This document shows, in pieces, positions 37,977 to 47,449 of a DNA stretch of 64,000 bases; the first letter of the stretch is position 1, and every line of letters begins with the position of its first letter. The notes under the pieces were generated by a model. It was not told where the DNA came from. It worked only from the letters and a program-made list of their open reading frames with translations, and searched no databases. The position numbers and the translations under genes are program-made. Location of the stretch: positions 21,643-85,642 of the forward strand of contig CACHWJ010000004.1 in the NCBI GenBank assembly GCA_902583635.1, given 5' to 3'. Source of the DNA: an uncultured Pelagibacteraceae bacterium (GTDB lineage Bacteria; Pseudomonadota; Alphaproteobacteria; Pelagibacterales; Pelagibacteraceae).

Positions 37977-39167
37977 ATGAGTACAGAAAATAATTTAAAT
38001 GTTTTATTTGATAACTCAGTAAAGATTTTAACTGACTTAATAGCCTTTAAAACAATTTCAGGAGAAGACAACAATTCTCTAATTGATTACTGTGATAATA
38101 TATTGAAAAAATATGGTGCCACTTCTTTTAGAACTTTTGATGAAGATAAAAAAAGAGTTAATTTATTTGCAACAATAAAATCTAAAAAAACAAGTGATAA
38201 AAAACCTATAATTTTATCTGGACATACAGATGTAGTGCCAGTTTCAAAAGGTTGGTCCACAGATCCATTTAAGGCAACTATAAAAGGAGACAAACTTTAT
38301 GGGAGAGGGTCATGTGACATGAAAGGGTTTATTGCGTGCACATTAGCTTTTGCACCAATTTATTCAAAAGCTAACCTTGATAGAGATATTCATTTTTCTT
38401 TCACTTTTGATGAAGAAACTGCATGCCAAGGAGCCCCCATTCTCATAAAGGAATTAAAAAAAAGAGAAATTAAAGATGGAATTTGCATTGTTGGTGAACC
38501 TACAAATATGAAAATTATTGATGCTCACAAAGGGTGTTACGAATACACCACTTATTTTAAAGGTTTAGCAGGTCATAGTTCAACTCCACATAAAGGTGTA
38601 AGTGCTGTTGAATATGCTTCGAGATACGTAAATAAATTAATTGAATTAAGGAGTAAACTTAAAGATAGAGCCCCAAAAGACTCTATATTTGATCCTCCTC
38701 ATTCAACGCTTTCAATAGGGGGAATTTTTGGTGGAATTGCTCACAACGTGATTGCAGATAAATGTCATGTAAATTGGGAAACAAGACCAGTAGTTAAAGA
38801 AGATGCAGTATTTTTAAACCAGGAATTAGATAAATATGTAACTGAAGTTTTATTACCAGAAATGAAAAAAGTTTTTTCTAACTCTTCTATTGAAAAAAAA
38901 GTTATTGGAGAAATAATTGGATTTGATCGTAAAGATAAATCTGATGCTTGTGAATTAATTTCAAGTTTAACAGGCGATAACTCAAGACAGGTTGTTTCTT
39001 TTGGAACTGAGGCAGGTTTGTTTCAAGAAATAGGAATTAGTACAGTTGTTTGTGGACCAGGCTCTATTGAACAAGCACACAAAATTGATGAATTTATAAT
39101 ATTGGATGAATTAAAAAAGTGTTTGAAATTACTTGATGGAATTAAAGAAAAATCCTCTTTAAATTAA
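37977..39167 (+). CDS. argE: Acetylornithine deacetylase family M20 peptidase
   Basis: ILSGHTDVVPVSKGWSTDPF, LYGRGSCDMKGFIACTLA, FDEETACQGAP, IVGEPTNMKIIDAHKGCYEY. Confidence 0.88.
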   Translation: MSTENNLNVLFDNSVKILTDLIAFKTISGEDNNSLIDYCDNILKKYGATSFRTFDEDKKRVNLFATIKSKKTSDKKPIILSGHTDVVPVSKGWSTDPFKATIKGDKLYGRGSCDMKGFIACTLAFAPIYSKANLDRDIHFSFTFDEETACQGAPILIKELKKREIKDGICIVGEPTNMKIIDAHKGCYEYTTYFKGLAGHSSTPHKGVSAVEYASRYVNKLIELRSKLKDRAPKDSIFDPPHSTLSIGGIFGGIAHNVIADKCHVNWETRPVVKEDAVFLNQELDKYVTEVLLPEMKKVFSNSSIEKKVIGEIIGFDRKDKSDACELISSLTGDNSRQVVSFGTEAGLFQEIGISTVVCGPGSIEQAHKIDEFIILDELKKCLKLLDGIKEKSSLN

Positions 39168-40597
39168 CTCCAACCACCAACTGATTTTACCTCTAAAAAC
39201 TCTAGCAAACCCTCTTTACCAGCTTCTCTTCCAATACCAGAATGCTTAAAACCACCAAAGGGAGCGTCTACTGCAATACCTGCACCATTTACATCAACCA
39301 TTCCAGATCTTAATTTTCTGGCAAGTCTTCTGATTTTTTCAGGGTCTTTACTTTGAATATAATTCGTTAAACCATAATCAGTATCATTAGCAATTTCTAT
39401 TGCTTCTTCTTCAGTTTCAAATGGTATTACTGACAAAACTGGCCCAAATATTTCTGTTCGTGCTATTTCCATTTGATTATTGACGTCTGCAAATACAGTA
39501 GGTTTAACATAATAACCCTCATTCATACCATCTGGTTTTCCTGGTCCACCAGCAACTAATTTTGCACCATCGTCTATTCCTTTTTGGATTAACGTTTGAA
39601 TTTTATTAAATTGTGTTTCAGAAATTACAGGTCCAATATGTTCACCCTCTTTTTTTGGATCATCCACTTTAAATTCATTTGTGTATTTTTTTAGTCTTTC
39701 TATTGCTTCATCATAAATCGATTTTTCAACCAACATCCTTGTTGGAGCATTGCAAGATTGACCAGAGTTTCTAAAACATCTTAAGGCGCCTCTTTCAATG
39801 GCCTCTGGATCTGCATCTTTAAAGATAATATTTGCTCCCTTGCCACCTAATTCTAAACTAACCCTTTTAAAATCTTTTGCTGCATTTTGGGATATTAATG
39901 CACCCGCTCTAGTTGATCCTGTAAATGAGATCATATTTACATCTGGATGACTAGTTAAGGCATCACCAGTTGTTGCACCATCTCCATTTACTAAATTAAA
40001 CACACCTTTTGGAAATTTTGCTTCATCAATTAGTTCTGCAAGTATCATAGCTGAAAGTGGCGCTAATTCCGATGGTTTTAAAATCATAGTACAGCCAGAT
40101 GCTAAAGCTGGAATTACTTTTAATGTGACCTGATTCATAGGCCAGTTCCAAGGAGTAATTAAAGCACAAACTCCTTTTGGCTCATATATTAATCTTTGAT
40201 TTTTCGCATGCTCCCCTAATGGCTTTTCAAATTCAAACTCTTTTAGATATTTTATAAAAGATTTTGTGTGACTTGCGCCTGTTCCTGTTTGAAGTTTTGA
40301 TGCAAAATCCTTTGGCGCTCCCATTTCTTGAATAATGGCTTCTGTTATATCGTTCCATCTTTTCTTATATAAAGTGTAGAATGTTTCCAATAGAGCAATT
40401 CTGTACTCTCTTGTTGAATATCCCCAAGTTTTGAATGCTTCTTTAGCAGAGAGCACTGCATCATTAACATCATCTTTACCTCCAAGTGAAATTACTGCAC
40501 AAGCTTTTTCTGACGCTGGATTAATTACTTCAATATCGCTTTTTTTTTTTGGAGCAACCCAAGAACCATTTATATAAAAATTTCTTTTTTCTAACAT
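39164..40597 (-). CDS. NAD(P)-dependent aldehyde dehydrogenase
   Basis: ITPWNWPMNQ, SFTGSTRAGALI, LELGGKGANIIF, NSGQSCNAPTR. Confidence 0.93.
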   Translation of the reverse strand: MLEKRNFYINGSWVAPKKKSDIEVINPASEKACAVISLGGKDDVNDAVLSAKEAFKTWGYSTREYRIALLETFYTLYKKRWNDITEAIIQEMGAPKDFASKLQTGTGASHTKSFIKYLKEFEFEKPLGEHAKNQRLIYEPKGVCALITPWNWPMNQVTLKVIPALASGCTMILKPSELAPLSAMILAELIDEAKFPKGVFNLVNGDGATTGDALTSHPDVNMISFTGSTRAGALISQNAAKDFKRVSLELGGKGANIIFKDADPEAIERGALRCFRNSGQSCNAPTRMLVEKSIYDEAIERLKKYTNEFKVDDPKKEGEHIGPVISETQFNKIQTLIQKGIDDGAKLVAGGPGKPDGMNEGYYVKPTVFADVNNQMEIARTEIFGPVLSVIPFETEEEAIEIANDTDYGLTNYIQSKDPEKIRRLARKLRSGMVDVNGAGIAVDAPFGGFKHSGIGREAGKEGLLEFLEVKSVGGWS

Positions 40598-40617
40598 ATG
40601 AGAAAACTATCCTCTCT

Positions 40618-41577
40618 TTATGTTTTTGCAAACAAATTAGTTAATTCATACACTATTGTTGCTGCAGCTAGAGAAGTAACTTCTGCATGGTCATAAGCTG
40701 GAGAAACCTCTACAACATCAGCTGATACAAGTTTCAAACCTGATAAGCCTCTTAAAACATTTACCATCTCTCTAGTTGTCATCCCTGCGATTTCAGGTGT
40801 ACCTGTTCCAGGAGCAAAAGCAGGATCTAGCACATCAATATCAATTGAAAGGTATAATGGATTATCTCCAACTCTTTTTCTAATTCTTTCAGCTATTTTA
40901 TCTGTTCCATCAGTTTGAAATTCGTCACAATGAATTATTTTAAAACCAAAACTTTCATCATTTTTTATATCATCTCTGCTATAGAGTGGCCCTCGAATAC
41001 CAACATGCATTGAGGCATCATCTAAAAATAATCCTTCTTCTCTAGCTCTTCTAAATGGAGTTCCATGTGTATAAGGTGCACCAAAGTAAGTATCCCATGT
41101 GTCTAGATGAGCATCAAAATGTACTAAAGAGACTGGACCATTATTTTTTTTATTTATTGCTCTTAACAAAGGTACAGCAATTGTGTGGTCTCCACCTAAA
41201 CTAATTATACCACCTACTTTTTTTAATAAATCTGTAGCTCCTACTTCAATTTGTTTGATGGCTTCATCGATACTAAATGGATTACATGCTATATCACCTG
41301 CGTCAGCCACTTGTTGAATTTTAAAGGGCTCAACATCATAACTTGGATGATAATTTGTTCTTAAATGTCTAGAGGCTTGGCGAATACTTTGTGGTCCAAA
41401 TCTTGCTCCAGGTCTATAACTAGTTCCTGCATCAAAGGGTACACCTACTATTGCTACATCGCAGCTTTCAACGTCTCTTAACTCAGGCAATCTAGCAAAT
41501 GTAGACGGGCCTGCATATCTTGGAACTTTTGTGCCACTTACTGGCTGAATTGGATTTTTATTTTTTTCTTTTTTCAT
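40618..41577 (-). CDS. Ureohydrolase (agmatinase/guanidino-acid hydrolase family)
   Basis: GGDHTIAVPLLRAI, LVHFDAHLDTWDTYFG, YLSIDIDVLDPAFAPGTGTPEIAGMT; arginase-family Mn ligands. Confidence 0.9.
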   Translation of the reverse strand: MKKEKNKNPIQPVSGTKVPRYAGPSTFARLPELRDVESCDVAIVGVPFDAGTSYRPGARFGPQSIRQASRHLRTNYHPSYDVEPFKIQQVADAGDIACNPFSIDEAIKQIEVGATDLLKKVGGIISLGGDHTIAVPLLRAINKKNNGPVSLVHFDAHLDTWDTYFGAPYTHGTPFRRAREEGLFLDDASMHVGIRGPLYSRDDIKNDESFGFKIIHCDEFQTDGTDKIAERIRKRVGDNPLYLSIDIDVLDPAFAPGTGTPEIAGMTTREMVNVLRGLSGLKLVSADVVEVSPAYDHAEVTSLAAATIVYELTNLFAKT

Positions 41578-41631
41578 TTTATTTTAAAACTAAGTTAATA
41601 TTATCTAGCTTTATTCGTCTATAATAATCTA

Positions 41632-42363
41632 ATGAAATATATAATTTCTATAATACTAATATTTAATATTTCAGTAGTAAATGCGAATGAAATTTTTAAT
41701 TTGTTAAAAATCCCTAATTTAGAAATCTATAATACAAACAGTTTAAATGGATTAAAATATTTATATGCTGAGAGTAACTTTAAAATAGGATTAAAAAAAA
41801 ATATTTCTTGTAATAAATCAAAAAAAAAAGAATTAGATAAAAAATATCCAATTGTTGAAAAAAATTTAAACAAATATAAAGCAGATTTTTTAATTAAGAA
41901 TAATCTCAAATTCATTATTTTATGTGAAAATCTGACTGTTTCTTCAATTAACACTGGAGGAATACCAAACATTCTTAAAAGGTCATTAATCTTAGATATT
42001 AACTTCAATCAAAAATACTTTGAAAGAATGATCCACCATGAATTCTTTCATATGATACAAGCAAAGCACAACATGATATTTGATGAAGCTTTATGGTCTA
42101 AATTTAATAGAACATCTTTTAAATATGCAGAATGTTCAACTTGTTCAGATCGTACTGATCTTAGTATCTATAAAAATACAGATGGATTTTTAACAGAATA
42201 TTCAAAATCTATTCCTTCAGAGGATATGGCTGAAATTTTTTCCTTTCTTATGACCAATAAAAAATTAGTAGAAAAAAAAATTGAGAATGATTTAATTTTA
42301 AAAAATAAAGTTAAATATTTAGAAAAAAATTTAAAATTGATAGATAATAACTTTATATTTTAA
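41632..42363 (+). CDS. Secreted putative zinc metallopeptidase-like protein (HEXXH)
   Basis: Signal peptide MKYIISIILIFNISVVNA; MIHHEFFHMIQAK (HEXXH) with downstream PSEDMAEIFSFL Glu candidate. Confidence 0.65.
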   Translation: MKYIISIILIFNISVVNANEIFNLLKIPNLEIYNTNSLNGLKYLYAESNFKIGLKKNISCNKSKKKELDKKYPIVEKNLNKYKADFLIKNNLKFIILCENLTVSSINTGGIPNILKRSLILDINFNQKYFERMIHHEFFHMIQAKHNMIFDEALWSKFNRTSFKYAECSTCSDRTDLSIYKNTDGFLTEYSKSIPSEDMAEIFSFLMTNKKLVEKKIENDLILKNKVKYLEKNLKLIDNNFIF

Positions 42364-43007
42364 TGATTAAAAAAATAAAATCATCATTATCAGAAAAAAT
42401 ATTATTTACTTTTCTAATTTCATTAGCAGTTTTTACTTTTGGTTCTTTTTATTTAATTAAAAATAAATGTTTGTTTGTAAAAGAACTTGATTTAGATGAA
42501 CTTAAAATTAGTGATCCAAAAAATTTAGCTATTATGGATGTTGAGTGTGGAAAAGTTGCAATTGAACTTTATCCTCAAGTTTCACCTAAATCAGTTAAAA
42601 GATTTAAATATTTTATTAATTCAGGTTTGTATAATAATTCAGCATTTTATCGTGTTATAGAAAATACTTTGGTTCAAGCAGGTGATCTTGAGTTTGGTTA
42701 TCATGATAATATAAACTATTTTAAAATTGGAAGTGGTACTTCTAAGCTTGGTAAATTAAAATCAGAATTAAGTAATGATTACGAATTTAATGCAGGAACT
42801 GTTGCTATGGCCAGGGGTGAATTCGATACTGAGGATAGTGAATTCTTTATTATCTTAAAAGATATTCCTCTATACCAAGGAGAATATACACCAGTTGGTA
42901 AGGTAATCTTTGGCTTGGACGCTTTAAAAAAAATTAAAGTTGGTAATAAAACAGATTATGTATTACGACCTGATTATATTAAAGAATTTCAATTATTAGA
43001 ACACTAA
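42363..43007 (+). CDS. Cyclophilin-type peptidyl-prolyl cis-trans isomerase, membrane anchored
   Basis: N-terminal TM; VECGKVAIELYPQVSPKSVKRFKYFINSGLYNNSAFYRVIENTLVQAGDLE..., GTVAMARGEFDTEDSEFFI. Confidence 0.88.
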   Translation: MIKKIKSSLSEKILFTFLISLAVFTFGSFYLIKNKCLFVKELDLDELKISDPKNLAIMDVECGKVAIELYPQVSPKSVKRFKYFINSGLYNNSAFYRVIENTLVQAGDLEFGYHDNINYFKIGSGTSKLGKLKSELSNDYEFNAGTVAMARGEFDTEDSEFFIILKDIPLYQGEYTPVGKVIFGLDALKKIKVGNKTDYVLRPDYIKEFQLLEH

Positions 43008-45226
43008 TTAATTAAAGGTTTTCCAGTTGCAAGAGTATGCTTTATTCTTTCCTGAGTTTTAGGGGTTTCAATAAGCTTCATAAAAGCATCTAGCTCTAAT
43101 TTAAACAAATCGTCTTCTGAAAGTTGTTTATCTATTGATGTATCTCCGCCACTTAGCACATATGCTAATTCTTTAGCAACTACCATGCCGTGATCTAGTA
43201 TAACTTTATCATTGTAAAGTTTATCTAAAACTTTGTGCATTTCGCCTCTAACACTCTCACCTGGTAAATTGAATACTAATTCAGATGGTGATTTAAAATC
43301 TCGGTTTTCATCTAAAATTTGTTTTGATGCTTCGAGTAAACTATTTCTATTCATTATTTTTTTGTCTTCTGGTTTAAGGTATTTCAAAGGTTCTGCCTCC
43401 ACCGTTGAAGTTGCTGTCTTACCATAACCAATAATGTCAAAAACTTTTAATGGAGCAAAATGATGATCTTTTTTACTTTCTTCAGTATTCTGCCATCTTG
43501 CTAACATTTCTTTGCAACCACCACCAGCTGGTATCAATCCTACTATTGTCTCAACTAGACCAATTACAATATTCGTATGCGATGCAACAAAATTACTTTG
43601 CACAAGAACTTCAAAGCCTCCTCCCAAAGTTAAACCAGAAGGTGCAGATATCACAGGATATTTTGAATACTTAAGTTCTTTACAAGTTTCTTGAAAATAT
43701 TTAATGAATTTTTCAATAGATTTAAAATCTCTTTTATTTGCAAAATCCATCGTATAGCTTAGATTTACTCCTGCAGAGAATTGCATACTTTCATTAATAA
43801 TAATTAAAGGTTTATCAGTTGCTTTTTTTAAAGCATCCATTGAGTCATAATCTAGAGCGTTTGCCTTAGTGGTAAACTCAACAATATTATAATCTGGAAA
43901 TTTATAAATATTAGCAGAGCTATTTCCATCAATACTTTGAGCTTTCCTCTTGACCTTTCCTAATGTTTCAATTTTAGTATATTTTTGCCTTTCTCCATAA
44001 AAATTTTCATTTTTCGATTTTGCAAGATTTTCTAAAAATTTATTTCCCTCATAATTATCTATTTTATGAAAAAAATTTTCTACTCCAATTTCCTCTAGCA
44101 TCTCGAATGGTCCTTTAGACCAGTTAAAACCAAGTCTCATCGCTTCATCAATATCATTAAACTCATCTGTAATCTCAGGAACTAATGAAGATGAGTACTT
44201 AATTATTTTTGAAATCACTGACCAAGCATATTTTCCATACTTGTCATCTCGATTAATTAATTTTTTAAGATCAACTTTATCAGACTTAATATCAATTTTT
44301 TTACTCGGCGAGTAATCACCTGTTTCTAGATTTAGTGCCTCTAAAATTTTTTCACCTCCAACTTTATTTATTCTAAAAAAACCTCCTTTCCCTTTTCGAC
44401 CGGTATAACCAGTTTCAATTAATTTTTTAATTAAAGGGATTTCTTGTGCAACCTCATAGAATTTATCGGTTTTAGGTAATTCTTTAATAAAACTTTTTAA
44501 TACATCAGCCATTAAATCAATACCGATCAAATCGTATAAACCAAATACTCCTGTTTTAGGTATTCCCATAGGTCTTCCAAAAATTGCGTCAGCTTCTTCA
44601 ACAGTTAATTTCATTTTAAAGGCCTCGGTCATCGCTATTTGCATAGCATATACACCGACCCTATTTCCTAAAAAACCTGGGGTATCGTTACAGACTATGG
44701 CCCCTTTACCAAGTTCAATCTCACAAAATTTTTGAAGTGCATTTATTTTTTCTAAATCATTATTTTCATTTTTAACAATTTCTAACAAGCCCATATATCG
44801 AACAGGATTAAAGAAGTGTGTAATACAAAAGTCTTTTTTTTGTTCGTTAGTTAAATTCTGTGAAAGTACTTTAATTGGAATTGAGGATGTGTTCGAGGAG
44901 ACTATGGCACCATCTTTTCTAGACTTAAATATTTTATCATATATCTGATGCTTAATATCGATACGTTCAACAACTGCTTCAACTATCCAATCAGCTTCTT
45001 TAACAATATCAAAATCATCAGTAATATTTCCTACTTTAATGTTATTAATTTGAGATTTGTCTATCAGTAATGGTGGTCTTGATTTAAAAATTTTATCTCT
45101 AGCATTCGTACTTATTTCAGTGGTCAAATCTAGTAAAGTTACAGGAACATTTGCATTACATAAATGAGCAGCAATCCCACTACCCATAGTTCCTGATCCA
45201 ATAATAACTACTTTTTTGATTTCCAC
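43004..45226 (-). CDS. Bifunctional 3-hydroxyacyl-CoA dehydrogenase (N-term) / enoyl-CoA hydratase (C-term)
   Basis: GTG start; KVVIIGSGTMGSGIAAHLCNANVPVTLLD, FCITHFFNPVRYMGLLEIV; C-terminal crotonase-like SAGVNLSYTM...SAPSGLTLGGGFEVLVQSNFV. Confidence 0.88.
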   Translation of the reverse strand: MEIKKVVIIGSGTMGSGIAAHLCNANVPVTLLDLTTEISTNARDKIFKSRPPLLIDKSQINNIKVGNITDDFDIVKEADWIVEAVVERIDIKHQIYDKIFKSRKDGAIVSSNTSSIPIKVLSQNLTNEQKKDFCITHFFNPVRYMGLLEIVKNENNDLEKINALQKFCEIELGKGAIVCNDTPGFLGNRVGVYAMQIAMTEAFKMKLTVEEADAIFGRPMGIPKTGVFGLYDLIGIDLMADVLKSFIKELPKTDKFYEVAQEIPLIKKLIETGYTGRKGKGGFFRINKVGGEKILEALNLETGDYSPSKKIDIKSDKVDLKKLINRDDKYGKYAWSVISKIIKYSSSLVPEITDEFNDIDEAMRLGFNWSKGPFEMLEEIGVENFFHKIDNYEGNKFLENLAKSKNENFYGERQKYTKIETLGKVKRKAQSIDGNSSANIYKFPDYNIVEFTTKANALDYDSMDALKKATDKPLIIINESMQFSAGVNLSYTMDFANKRDFKSIEKFIKYFQETCKELKYSKYPVISAPSGLTLGGGFEVLVQSNFVASHTNIVIGLVETIVGLIPAGGGCKEMLARWQNTEESKKDHHFAPLKVFDIIGYGKTATSTVEAEPLKYLKPEDKKIMNRNSLLEASKQILDENRDFKSPSELVFNLPGESVRGEMHKVLDKLYNDKVILDHGMVVAKELAYVLSGGDTSIDKQLSEDDLFKLELDAFMKLIETPKTQERIKHTLATGKPLIN

Positions 45227-45262
45227 ACTAAGTTCTATATATGAAAAGTGTATTCAGGTAAA

Positions 45263-46117
45263 TTATCTATTTATTCCTCTTAATCTCTCAGATCTTCTTC
45301 TTAACAATTCTGCTGTGACTAAAATTAAAGTAGATAAAATAATTAAACATGTTGCAACTGCGAGAATAGTTGGACTTAGCTGCTCTCTTAAGCCTGTCCA
45401 CATTTGAACTGGAATAGTTGTATTCTCCAATCCTGCCAAAAATAATACAACAACAACTTCATCAAATGATGTAACAAACGCAAACAATCCTCCTGAAATT
45501 ACACCTGGAAGTATTAGAGGTAATGTAATTTTCATAAATGTATTAAATGGGTTGCTCCCTAAACTTGAGGCTGCTCGAGTTACACTATGATCAAAACCCG
45601 AAAGCGTTGCAGTAACTGTTATTACAACAAATGGAGTACCCAATATAATATGTGCCATAACTATTCCTGTATGTGTTGCAGCTAAACCAACTTTTGCCAT
45701 AAAAAAGAAAATAGCCACACCAGATATAATTAATGGAACAATCATTGGTGAGATTAAAACTGCCATAATCAAACCTTTATATGGCATATGTCTACTACTT
45801 AGACCTAAAGCAGCAAGTGTACCTAAAATAATTGATCCAATGGTTGCAAATATTGCAATTATAAAACTATTCTTAGCAGCTAGCCCCCATGGATTTTTTG
45901 TTCCATAAACCATTTCGTGATACCATCTAAATGAGAAAGCTTCAGGATCAAGTCTTTTCATTCCTTCAGAAAAAACCAAAAACTCTTCTGCATTAAATGA
46001 TAAAGGAAAAATTACAAATAAAGGTGCAATTAAAAAGAAAAACACAAAGGTGCAAATAGCAATATAAAAATAATGCCAAATTCTATATCGTGTTTCAGTA
46101 TAACTTGGTAATGCCAT
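45263..46117 (-). CDS. ABC transporter permease, spermidine/putrescine type (PotC-like)
   Basis: ALGLSSRHMPYKGL, EAA-like RAASSLGSNPFNTFMKITLPLILPGVISGGLFAFVTSFDE. Confidence 0.9.
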   Translation of the reverse strand: MALPSYTETRYRIWHYFYIAICTFVFFFLIAPLFVIFPLSFNAEEFLVFSEGMKRLDPEAFSFRWYHEMVYGTKNPWGLAAKNSFIIAIFATIGSIILGTLAALGLSSRHMPYKGLIMAVLISPMIVPLIISGVAIFFFMAKVGLAATHTGIVMAHIILGTPFVVITVTATLSGFDHSVTRAASSLGSNPFNTFMKITLPLILPGVISGGLFAFVTSFDEVVVVLFLAGLENTTIPVQMWTGLREQLSPTILAVATCLIILSTLILVTAELLRRRSERLRGINR

Positions 46118-46119
46118 AA

Positions 46120-47382
46120 TTAACCTAACTTAATATTATCAACTCCTACTAATTTGTTATAAATCCAATAAATTACTAAAACTCCTGATAACAACATTAA
46201 ACCCATTGCAGATGCAAAACTCCAATCCAATGTGGTTTTCATATGATATGCAATTTGATTACTTATCAGTGTTCCTGAAGCTCCTCCGACTAATGCTGGA
46301 GTAATATAATAACCAATTGCTAAAATAAATACTAATAAACATCCCGCACCAATACCTGGGATTGTTAACGGAAAGTATACTTTCCAAAATGCAACAAATG
46401 GAGTTCCACCTAAGGATTTACCTGCTCTCATTAAACTTGGGGATATTGTTTTCATAACACTGTAAAGCGGAAGAACCATGAATGGCAATAATATTTGAGT
46501 CATTGCAACATAGGTTCCAACTTTATTGTACATCATTTCTGGCCTGTTATCGTCTGCAACAAGACCAATCATTACAAAGAAATCATTTACTACTCCTTGT
46601 TGTTGTAGCAAAATCATCCAGCTAGCAGTTCTAACCAATAAAGATGTCCAAAAAGGTAATAGAACACATATCATTAAGAGATTACTGTACTTCATGGGTA
46701 ATGTTGCAAGTAGGTGAGCTATTGGATAACCCATCAAAAAACAAAAAATAGTTACAAACAATGCTATTTCTAAGGTTCTTAGCCAAAGTATTCTATGTAT
46801 TCGTCTATCTTCATCTACTTGTGCAATACTTCCGTCCGCCGCAAAATACATATCCATACCTTTTAAATATTTTGCCATAGTGTATGGAGGAGCGGTTCGT
46901 TTAATCGCTTGCCAATATTCTACATCTCTCCATCTTTTATGAACCTTCATTATTTGTTCTTTGATGCTTTGACTCTCATCAATTTTATTTCTTTTAATTT
47001 GTCTCATTAATTTTTTAGTAATGGAATTAAAACCATTTTTTTCTTTATTTAATCTTTGACCAAGTTTTCCTTGTGTTTGGTTTTCAATCAAAACTTTATA
47101 GTCTGAATAAAAACCAGCAAAAACTTCTTCGGAAGGTAATTCTTTTCCGTCCCATTTTTCCATCGCTTTAAAGGTTTTAGGAAGCATATTAGTAATCATT
47201 TTATCGTCTACACTTCTTGTAAACATCTCACCAATTGGAAAAACATATGTAATGAATAAGAATATTAGTAATGGAGCAACAAGAAGAAACGCTTTAATTT
47301 TGTTCTTCTTTTCCGCTTTTTTTAGACTGACCTCTAGTGGAATTCCGTCAGTTGTTAAAATCTGTTTTGTTTCTGAGCTCAT
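46120..47382 (-). CDS. ABC transporter permease, spermidine/putrescine type (PotB-like)
   Basis: LLPFWTSLLVRTASWMILLQQQGVVND, RAGKSLGGTPFVAFWKVYFPLTIPGIGAGCLLVFI. Confidence 0.9.
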   Translation of the reverse strand: MSSETKQILTTDGIPLEVSLKKAEKKNKIKAFLLVAPLLIFLFITYVFPIGEMFTRSVDDKMITNMLPKTFKAMEKWDGKELPSEEVFAGFYSDYKVLIENQTQGKLGQRLNKEKNGFNSITKKLMRQIKRNKIDESQSIKEQIMKVHKRWRDVEYWQAIKRTAPPYTMAKYLKGMDMYFAADGSIAQVDEDRRIHRILWLRTLEIALFVTIFCFLMGYPIAHLLATLPMKYSNLLMICVLLPFWTSLLVRTASWMILLQQQGVVNDFFVMIGLVADDNRPEMMYNKVGTYVAMTQILLPFMVLPLYSVMKTISPSLMRAGKSLGGTPFVAFWKVYFPLTIPGIGAGCLLVFILAIGYYITPALVGGASGTLISNQIAYHMKTTLDWSFASAMGLMLLSGVLVIYWIYNKLVGVDNIKLG

Positions 47383-47412
47383 AAAAAAAGGGCGGTTAGT
47401 TAATAACCGCCC
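47383..47412 (-). terminator. Hairpin plus U-tract between the binding-protein and permease genes
   Basis: Minus strand: GGGCGGTTA-TTAAC-TAACCGCCC then TTTTTTT, ending immediately at the ATG of the permease (47382). Confidence 0.85.
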
Positions 47413-47449
47413 TAAATATATTATATTAATTCAGTGTTTAAAACTGAAA

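Noticed and set aside
43233-43694. Plus-strand ORFs 43233-43427, 43450-43674, 43512-43694
   Set aside because: Mutually overlapping shadows within the beta-oxidation fusion gene.
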